From positions 1 through 11,012 of the forward strand of contig JADFNI010000035.1 of assembly GCA_022563455.1 (NCBI GenBank): a stretch of DNA of 11,012 nt. Reading direction: 5' to 3'. The DNA is from Nanobdellota archaeon. Its GTDB lineage: Archaea; Nanobdellota; Nanobdellia; Pacearchaeales; GW2011-AR1. Below the pieces are notes generated by a model. The model was given only the letters and a program-made list of their open reading frames with translations, did no database searches and was not told the origin of the DNA. Positions 1 through 4,543 of this stretch are shown here, one piece after another (within the stretch, counting starts at the first letter, position 1; each line of letters opens with the position of its first letter). The position numbers and the translations under genes were made by a program.

Positions 1-122
1 GTCCGTGTGGAGGTGCGGAATAACGTAAAAGGCGCGGCGCAAGGACAGCTACGTCTCCGTTTACCGGAAGGCTGGACATCTACCCCCGCAACAACGAAGT
101 TCACTTTTACGCATGAAGGTGA
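1..122 (+). CDS. Fragment of a bacterial-type protein with a NEW3-like beta-sandwich domain (probable foreign contig end)
   Basis: The plus strand is open from base 1 in frame and reads as a convincing protein of about 40 residues. It has alternating hydrophobic residues, the motif LPEGW near residues 21-25, and a later FTF..EGE. This pattern (V.V.NN..GAA.G.L.L.LPEGW....A...F.F..EGE) resembles the NEW3 / NPCBM-associated Ig-like domain found in some bacterial glycosidases and at the C-terminus of some PIG-L deacetylases. That family call is from memory of the pattern and is tentative. The stretch is 55% GC (66 of 120 bases), well above the archaeal DNA that follows. The plus frame stays open to 498, but beyond about 122 it is antisense to rrp4 and not protein-like. 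Both ends of the gene are missing. It most likely comes from another genome joined here. Confidence 0.45.
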
Positions 123-671
123 AATCCAAACCTTTCCATTTTGTCCAATAGTAATATTACATCCAGTAGCATCGCGAATCATCTTAACCATACTTCCTTC
201 CTTCCCAATTATTCTTGGAACCTTGTTAGGGTTAACAGAAATTATCATCCCACCTTCAATCTTTCCAAATCCCCTCATCTTCATTGAAACGTCCACTCCT
301 CGAGATTTAACGTCCCAAACTTTTACAACAACACTATCTCCAAAATCTAAATATTCTCGCAGTTCATTTCTATTAATGTATCTAGGAACTTCAGCGACAG
401 GCAAAAATGCGTTCCCAGCTCCACCAAAATTAATAAGCCATCCGTTAAAAGTGATATCGACTATAGTTCCAATAATTGTATTTCCGCGCCTTGGATAATA
501 TGCTCCACTTATAGGAATAACCCGAACATGATTATCAACTACACTAGCAATTCCGTAAAGTTTCGCAACAACATCCTCTCCATCTCTATAAGCACCATCT
601 CCAGGTAGAAATTCATTTCCCGTAGCAATGCTCTCACCGGGTACAACAATTTGTCTTTCGTTTGTATTCAT
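123..671 (-). CDS. rrp4: Archaeal exosome RNA-binding subunit Rrp4, 3' part lost at a probable join
   Basis: Rrp4 forms the RNA-binding cap of the archaeal exosome, which degrades and tails RNA 3' to 5' in the cytoplasm with Rrp41 and Rrp42. From the ATG at 671, 183 residues are recognisable. An N-terminal domain (about 1-60) contains VVPGE (9-13) and LPGDGAYR (22-29). An S1 domain (about 65-133) contains GWLINFG and AFLPV. A KH domain begins near 140 with the loop GKEG (156-159), then TGCNI..GQNGKVWI. At I183 (base 123) the similarity stops. The frame stays open to base 2 but reads as Cys/Arg/Pro-rich nonsense, where a complete Rrp4 would finish the KH domain. The gene lies 94 bases downstream of SBDS, the usual order in archaea. 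Rrp41 and Rrp42 would be expected next and are not in the window. The family is certain; the breakpoint is accurate to perhaps ten bases. Confidence 0.9.
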
Positions 672-690
672 ATTATATTTTCGAGATAAT

Positions 691-704
691 CTATAATTAT
701 TTTA
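691..704 (-). promoter_or_regulatory. Possible TATA box of rrp4
   Basis: The minus strand reads TAAAATAATTATAG here. Its centre is about 26 bases upstream of the rrp4 ATG at 671, which matches the TATA-to-start spacing of other genes in the window and would give a nearly leaderless rrp4 message. The whole gap 672-765 is AT-rich, so the match is weak evidence. rrp4 may also be read through from SBDS. Confidence 0.35.
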
Positions 705-765
705 TCAATCTTCTTCTCGTTCAATTATTTTTGCAAAATAAGGTTTTTAAAGGTTTCGGATTTTC

Positions 766-1443
766 CTACCCCTTTAGCTCCTCACTCATCACCGCCCCGC
801 TAGTTGCCCCATTAAGTCTATCATAAAAGTCAAAAATTAAAGCAGTAGGCATAGAAACTATCGCTTGCAAATCTCCATTCGAGAGCCAATCTTCTTCAAC
901 CATAAATTCTTTGATAATCCCATAAGCTTTTCCAGTATGAATCGCTGGAATCGTAAGTTTAACTCGCTTCATTTCAAGTTTTATAGGTAAAATCTTAGAT
1001 AAATCATCAATAATTTCAGTTATTTGAGAGTCCACAGACTTATTCTTAACATTAACATTTGCCTCAATTAATGCTTTCATTATTCTCTCCCCTGTATAAG
1101 GCCTCCCCTCAGGAGACACAGCATGACTAACCAAAAAATCCACCACCTGTTTATACCGAGCCCCATGTTCTCCCCTCATAGATTCAGTAGTCCGAACAAC
1201 TTCTCCGCTCTTTATGATCTTTTCAGCGACCTTTGTTATATCTGTAGTCCCAAACTCTTTCTCCAAATCAGAATCCGACACATGCTCTCCAGATTTCAAA
1301 TTATGAAAAATATATTCGGTCATTACAGCAGAATTAATATTAGCCGATGCGTCCCCTCGCTTAATCTTCATAGCTTCATCAAGATCTACCAAAATCTCAA
1401 ACTTCTTCCCGTTCCTTTTCACCCTTGCAGTTGTCTGTGTCAT
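766..1443 (-). CDS. sdo1: SBDS / Sdo1 family ribosome maturation protein
   Basis: This is the archaeal orthologue of the Shwachman-Bodian-Diamond protein. In eukaryotes that protein works with the EFL1 GTPase to release eIF6 from new 60S subunits, and an equivalent role on archaeal 50S subunits is inferred. The 225 residues match the family length and its three domains: the N-terminal FYSH domain (about 1-85, with VKRNGKKFEILVD near the start), a helical domain (about 95-160, with R.YTGERI.KAL), and a C-terminal ferredoxin-like domain (about 161-225, with the typical HTGKAYGIIKEF at 169-180). The frame extends upstream to 1512, but those 23 extra residues are hydrophobic and not family-like. 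The ATG at 1443 fits the family N-terminus and lies about 26 bases downstream of a TATA-like box. The gene sits between psmA and rrp4 as in many archaea, but two plus-strand genes separate it from psmA. Confidence 0.95.
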   Translation of the reverse strand: MTQTTARVKRNGKKFEILVDLDEAMKIKRGDASANINSAVMTEYIFHNLKSGEHVSDSDLEKEFGTTDITKVAEKIIKSGEVVRTTESMRGEHGARYKQVVDFLVSHAVSPEGRPYTGERIMKALIEANVNVKNKSVDSQITEIIDDLSKILPIKLEMKRVKLTIPAIHTGKAYGIIKEFMVEEDWLSNGDLQAIVSMPTALIFDFYDRLNGATSGAVMSEELKG

Positions 1444-1464
1444 ACTTATTAAAAAAGAGTAGAG

Positions 1465-1472
1465 TTTATTAA
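1465..1472 (-). promoter_or_regulatory. TATA-like box of SBDS
   Basis: The minus strand reads TTAATAAA, centred about 26 bases upstream of the ATG at 1443. This predicts a leaderless transcript and supports that ATG over the upstream in-frame start at 1512. It shares the 87-base gap 1444-1530 with the promoter of the divergent gene at 1531. Confidence 0.45.
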
Positions 1473-1490
1473 TTTTTCCCACAAAATAGA

Positions 1491-1500
1491 CTATATAAAT
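1491..1500 (+). promoter_or_regulatory. TATA box of the gene at 1531
   Basis: The plus strand reads CTATATAAAT, a close match to the archaeal TATA consensus, centred about 35 bases before the ATG at 1531. The predicted 5' untranslated leader is under ten bases. It shows that this plus-strand gene has its own promoter, divergent from SBDS. Confidence 0.55.
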
Positions 1501-1530
1501 TATTAAAAACAATGAACCATTCTTAATTCA

Positions 1531-1833
1531 ATGGACCTAAATTATGAAATTAAAACAGTTCACAAAGGTCTCACAAAATCAGAATTAGAAGATCTAGTAG
1601 ATCTAGTAGATTGTCTTGATCGTTTAGTAGAAGTCAAGCCAGAAGGAATCTCAGTGGAAATAATCAAAGCTTCAAACGAAATCCAGATATATCCAAAGGG
1701 GCGTGGAAAAATACTCAGTGCAAACCTAAAAAAAGGCTCTGAAGCAGGATATCTGGGAGCCTCAGAAAACGGTTCTAGGATGCTTATAGGTATACAAGAA
1801 TATCATTTTTTCTTTAATCCCCGTATCAGATAA
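1531..1833 (+). CDS. Hypothetical protein of 100 residues, unrecognised
   Basis: I do not recognise this protein. It has 100 residues, no signal peptide and no membrane segment. The N-terminal part (about 14-35) looks helical and acidic and carries a DLVDLVDCL stretch encoded by a nine-base tandem repeat. The middle (about 38-65) alternates hydrophobic residues as beta strands would (ISVEII, EIQIYP, KILSANL). The C-terminus ends in an aromatic, basic run (HFFFNPRIR). It has a good TATA box upstream and codon use like its neighbours, so it is likely a real gene. It lies on the opposite strand inside the proteasome-SBDS-exosome cluster, followed after 47 bases by another orphan with its own TATA box. 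Confidence 0.65.
   Translation: MDLNYEIKTVHKGLTKSELEDLVDLVDCLDRLVEVKPEGISVEIIKASNEIQIYPKGRGKILSANLKKGSEAGYLGASENGSRMLIGIQEYHFFFNPRIR
1591..1610 (+). repeat. Nine-base tandem repeat GATCTAGTA, two copies plus a partial third
   Basis: GATCTAGTA occurs at 1591-1599 and 1600-1608, followed by GAT. It keeps the frame and encodes Asp-Leu-Val twice in the gene at 1531. It looks like a small slippage duplication within a helix-coding stretch. Confidence 0.8.
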
Positions 1834-1844
1834 TCACAATAATA

Positions 1845-1854
1845 TTTATAAATA
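1845..1854 (+). promoter_or_regulatory. TATA box of the gene at 1881
   Basis: The plus strand reads TTTATAAATA, centred about 31 bases upstream of the ATG at 1881, so the transcript would be nearly leaderless. It lies in the 47-base gap after the preceding gene's stop codon and indicates independent transcription. Confidence 0.55.
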
Positions 1855-1880
1855 TTAACAGTCACATTTCCAAGAATAAG

Positions 1881-2246
1881 ATGAAACGTCACGATGCAAA
1901 ACTTGGATTAAGTATCGGATTATCTATTGATCCATTAACCAATCATTCAAAACAATATCTACTAACAAGACTTAGAATAATGTTTGGAATTTCAAATACT
2001 TGCGAAAGAGGCTTTGCAAGAGAATACTTAAAAAGGTTCAATTTAGATTTCAATGATCTAAATCTACGTTATGCCCATTTTGATCCTCGAGCAGAATCAA
2101 GAAATCAGACCCATTGTTTTCATGATCTTAGAACAACAGTTGAAGACGACGGACTAGCAACAAGGATTCGTGGTGTTCATGCTTATAATCCCTTAGGATT
2201 GGATAAATCAATGACGAAATATTTTGAGATTGATCATAGGCTCTAA
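1881..2246 (+). CDS. Hypothetical protein of 121 residues, His- and Arg-rich, unrecognised
   Basis: I do not recognise a family. The 121 residues have no membrane segment or signal peptide. Histidines are frequent (residues 4, 22, 66, 78, 81, 100, 119), with a possible metal-binding or catalytic grouping THCFHDLR at 77-84. The basic segment RLRIMFGISNTCERGFAREYLKR (split at 30-40 and 41-52) could be a helical nucleic-acid contact; this is speculation. A TATA box sits about 31 bases upstream and the codon use resembles its neighbours, so expression is likely. The stop codon is 16 bases from the stop of psmA, which runs convergently. With the gene at 1531 it forms a two-gene plus-strand insertion between psmA and SBDS. 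Confidence 0.65.
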   Translation: MKRHDAKLGLSIGLSIDPLTNHSKQYLLTRLRIMFGISNTCERGFAREYLKRFNLDFNDLNLRYAHFDPRAESRNQTHCFHDLRTTVEDDGLATRIRGVHAYNPLGLDKSMTKYFEIDHRL

Positions 2247-2254
2247 AAAATATA
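2245..2254 (-). terminator. Possible T-run terminator of psmA
   Basis: Just beyond the psmA stop the minus strand reads ATATTTTTTA, with six consecutive T (2250-2245). Archaeal RNA polymerase often terminates at such T-runs. The run overlaps the end of the convergent gene at 1881, so it would stop psmA transcripts before they become antisense to that gene. No hairpin is seen. Confidence 0.3.
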
Positions 2255-2262
2255 AATGAATC

Positions 2263-2970
2263 TTACTCAAAATCTCTTCCACTTTTTTTCTCAAATTTAA
2301 CCCCATCCTTAGTAGAAATCAATAATCCAATATCAAATCTCTCAAAAGAAAAATCTTCACCTTGAACCTTCTTAAAGATCTCTAAAGCTAACCTAACAGC
2401 CTCTTTAGAAGTTAAATCTTTCCTGTATTTTTCTCTTAAATGTTTTTTAAGTTTATCATCATTTTCTCCAATAGCATTAGCAATATATCTTAAATAGTTC
2501 CCAGTAACGTCGGTTGAATAAAGAACAGGTTCGTTATTTATTCCGGCAAACATCAAAGAAACTCCAAATGGTCTTGCTCCACCATATTGCGTAAACTGCT
2601 GCTTTATGTCCGAAATATCACGAACAATTGATTCAGTCGAAGGGGCAGAATCATATGAAACCCTGTGCTGTTGAGCCATAACTCTAGCCTTATCAACCAA
2701 AACTCTTGAATCACTACTAATCCCTGAAGCAACAGCAATTATATGCTCATCAATTTCCTGAATTTTATTAGCAGATTCTTCAACAACAAGTTTGTCTTGT
2801 TTTCGTCGGTCACTAACAATCACAACACAATCTTTTCCAACAATTCCAATAGATGCACTTCCTAAACGAATAGTCTTCTCAGCGTATTCTACTTGCAAAA
2901 TATGTCCATCAGGAGCAAACATAGTCGCCGCCCTGTCATATCCCATTTGTTGGTGCTGTATATCTTCCAT
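2263..2970 (-). CDS. psmA: 20S proteasome alpha subunit
   Basis: The alpha subunit forms the outer heptameric rings of the archaeal 20S proteasome. It gates substrate entry and docks the unfolding ATPase (PAN or Cdc48), while peptide cleavage is done by the beta subunit, not in this window. The 235 residues match the family. The alpha-type signature is clear at 11-30 (YDRA.T.F.PDG then QVEYA), followed by GSASIGI, the VVIVSDRR strand and SGISSD.RVL, and the middle motif QYGGARPFGVSL (128-139). There is no N-terminal catalytic Thr, as expected for alpha. I chose the ATG at 2970; the frame can also begin at a TTG at 2976, two codons earlier. No good TATA box sits at the usual distance: GATAAATT near 2988-2995 is a weak candidate. 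It belongs to the archaeal RNase P-proteasome-SBDS-exosome cluster. Confidence 0.97.
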   Translation of the reverse strand: MEDIQHQQMGYDRAATMFAPDGHILQVEYAEKTIRLGSASIGIVGKDCVVIVSDRRKQDKLVVEESANKIQEIDEHIIAVASGISSDSRVLVDKARVMAQQHRVSYDSAPSTESIVRDISDIKQQFTQYGGARPFGVSLMFAGINNEPVLYSTDVTGNYLRYIANAIGENDDKLKKHLREKYRKDLTSKEAVRLALEIFKKVQGEDFSFERFDIGLLISTKDGVKFEKKSGRDFE

Positions 2971-3035
2971 TTTCAATATATAAATAAGAATTTATCTTAC
3001 TAGATTTTATTTTAAGGCCTTTTTAATTCTTTCCA

Positions 3036-3048
3036 TTATATATAAATA
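3036..3048 (+). promoter_or_regulatory. TATA box of the kinase gene at 3071
   Basis: TTATATATAAATA is a strong archaeal TATA box, centred about 28 bases upstream of the ATG at 3071. It predicts a leaderless or nearly leaderless transcript, divergent from psmA across the 100-base gap 2971-3070. Confidence 0.6.
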
Positions 3049-3070
3049 ATCTAAAATTAATAGAACTAAT

Positions 3071-4006
3071 ATGGGGCCATCTCTAAAAAAAATAAAAGAG
3101 TTAAGCATAAAGTCTGGAATTGTAAAAGATCCAATTATAAAATTTCTAGCAGAAGGAAATGGAAATTACAATTATATAGTAGAAGAAGATAACAAAAAAT
3201 ATGTCTTTAGAATAAAAAAATCAACCGAAAAACAGTTCAAAGATTCTCTTGAAAAAGAATATAGTTTTTTGAAATATTTTGAAAACGAGGGAATAAACTT
3301 TTGTCCAAAGGTCATTTATTATTCTAAAAATCACCTTTTCTTAATGGAAAATTTCTTAGAGGGTACTCATGTATCTCAAAAAGATTTTACAGATAAGCAA
3401 ATAGATACTTTTGCCAGTCAACTTTGGCAATTATTCAATTTAGATACAGAAAAATTTCATAATTTTTGTAAAAGTGAGGGAATCAAAGATATTCAACCAA
3501 TAGATCCCTTAATGACCCTTAATATCTACGGATTTAACAGATTTGAACTTGTAAAAAATAGCAAATATAAACTTGAGAAAAAAATAATAGATTGGATAGA
3601 AATAAATCTAAATAAAAATAAAAAATATTTAGAAGAATTAAAAAGCAAGAATTTCAAGTTATCTTTTTCTTGGGGGGATATACAATCCAAAGTAATAATA
3701 AATTCAAATGGTCTAATGCAATTTTATGATTTTGAACACGCACAAATATATGATGGTCCAGGTCTCTCTTATATAAAAATTCACGGAAAATTCAGTAAAG
3801 AACAATTTAAAAAATTAGTTGAAAGTTATAGTAAACATTCAAATAGATCCTTAGAATTATTAAATAATGGAATTAAACACTCCGAAAAAATAATTAGAGT
3901 CAATGATGTTATTTGGGCTGCTATGAAATGGGCAACAACAGGTAAACAATTCTACATGGATAAATTAAATGCAAGAATACCTTTAGCAGATAAAATTTTA
4001 GATTAA
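3071..4006 (+). CDS. APH/choline-kinase-like phosphotransferase with altered catalytic loop
   Basis: The 311 residues follow the aminoglycoside phosphotransferase / choline kinase fold. There is a nucleotide-loop-like GNGNYNYIV (30-37), a candidate ATP-binding Lys (K49 in FRIKK), a helix with E63, a hinge LFLMENFLEGT (89-99), a catalytic loop WGDIQSKVI (201-209) and a DFE metal motif (220-222). The family normally has HGD....N. Here the His is Trp and the Asn position is Val, while both Asp (203, 220) remain. It may have shifted substrate or metal use, or be a weak kinase. The natural substrate cannot be told from sequence, and annotation as a resistance enzyme would be unwarranted. It is very rich in Lys, Asn and Ile (14 of 60 bases GC in 3181-3240) and sits alone on the plus strand between psmA and the Pop5 gene pair, which suggests later insertion. 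Confidence 0.75.
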   Translation: MGPSLKKIKELSIKSGIVKDPIIKFLAEGNGNYNYIVEEDNKKYVFRIKKSTEKQFKDSLEKEYSFLKYFENEGINFCPKVIYYSKNHLFLMENFLEGTHVSQKDFTDKQIDTFASQLWQLFNLDTEKFHNFCKSEGIKDIQPIDPLMTLNIYGFNRFELVKNSKYKLEKKIIDWIEINLNKNKKYLEELKSKNFKLSFSWGDIQSKVIINSNGLMQFYDFEHAQIYDGPGLSYIKIHGKFSKEQFKKLVESYSKHSNRSLELLNNGIKHSEKIIRVNDVIWAAMKWATTGKQFYMDKLNARIPLADKILD

Positions 4007-4018
4007 AAAATTAAATCT

Positions 4019-4246
4019 TTATTTCTCCAAAACCCAAACAACAGCTAAATGGCCAATTGCAAAGATGAAGCCAAAACCTGCAAGAAAATAAAGAGGCATT
4101 TCAATAATTTTAGCACCCTCAACATTGGAGGACACAAATGCTAAGATCACCATAATAAAACTAAGGATAAATAAGACCGCAGGATGAGGTTCTCTTGAGA
4201 TAATATTTCTTTTTTCAAGATCTTTTATTAAATCAACAACTTTCAT
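4019..4246 (-). CDS. Small two-helix membrane protein, unknown function
   Basis: This 75-residue protein has a charged N-terminal stretch (1-20, likely cytoplasmic) and two hydrophobic helices at about 22-40 and 51-72, joined by a short loop, ending in a short WVLEK tail. I do not recognise a family. The ATG at 4246 follows the Pop5 stop codon by three bases, so the two are almost certainly co-transcribed and probably translationally coupled. It ends 12 bases from the stop of the convergent kinase gene. The frame is clean and the hydrophobic pattern is that of a real membrane protein. Confidence 0.7.
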   Translation of the reverse strand: MKVVDLIKDLEKRNIISREPHPAVLFILSFIMVILAFVSSNVEGAKIIEMPLYFLAGFGFIFAIGHLAVVWVLEK

Positions 4247-4249
4247 TTA

Positions 4250-4543
4250 TCACTTTCCCTTCAACCCTTTCAAAGTCCCACTAACTTTCAATATAGAAAT
4301 CCCTGCAAGAGAAAGCCCAGCCCTAACATCATTCAAACTTTTAGTCAAACAAGACCCAACAGTTTTCCCAGAAAATTCCTTCGTAGATACTTTCATATAA
4401 GCAGACTTCGCAAACCCAAGAACGCCAATATATTCTAAAATAGCTTCTTCAATTTTAGAATTAGCTGAAGTAGTCAAAAAATATCTCCTTTTATCTCTCG
4501 CACTAGGTTTCAGTCGAAGTTTTTTTATTTTTGTCATGTTCAT
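4250..4543 (-). CDS. rnp2: RNase P protein component 2 (Pop5/Rpp14 family)
   Basis: Pop5 pairs with Rpp30 and activates the RNase P RNA that trims 5' leaders from pre-tRNA. The 97 residues show the family pattern: a basic start with SARDKRRYFLTT (14-25), a helix EEAILEYIGVLGFAKS (32-47), a strand AYMKVS, GKTVGSCLTKSLNDVRAGLSL split at 59-69 and 70-79 (family: G..VRC.....V.A.L.L), and the C-terminal VSGTLKGLK (87-95), where relatives have VSGTI or VSGTL. It is slightly short compared with many archaeal Pop5 proteins. The start codon overlaps the protease stop by four bases (4540-4543, ATGA), so it is translationally coupled. An alternative ATG lies two codons in. In many archaea Pop5 and Rpp30 genes are near psmA; here Rpp30 is absent and psmA lies beyond an inserted kinase gene. 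Confidence 0.85.
   Translation of the reverse strand: MNMTKIKKLRLKPSARDKRRYFLTTSANSKIEEAILEYIGVLGFAKSAYMKVSTKEFSGKTVGSCLTKSLNDVRAGLSLAGISILKVSGTLKGLKGK

Noticed and set aside
123..498. Plus-strand open frame continuing from the left-end fragment
   Set aside because: Beyond about 122 it is exactly antisense to a clearly recognisable Rrp4 (S1 and KH domains) and its translation is Pro/Thr/Ile-rich shadow sequence.
1444..1512. N-terminal extension of SBDS starting at 1512
   Set aside because: The 23 added residues are hydrophobic and not found in the family; the TATA-like box at 1465-1472 lies inside the extension and fits the ATG at 1443.
3071..4006. An aminoglycoside resistance gene
   Set aside because: Only the general APH/choline-kinase fold is visible, key loop residues are changed, and nothing nearby suggests a resistance role.
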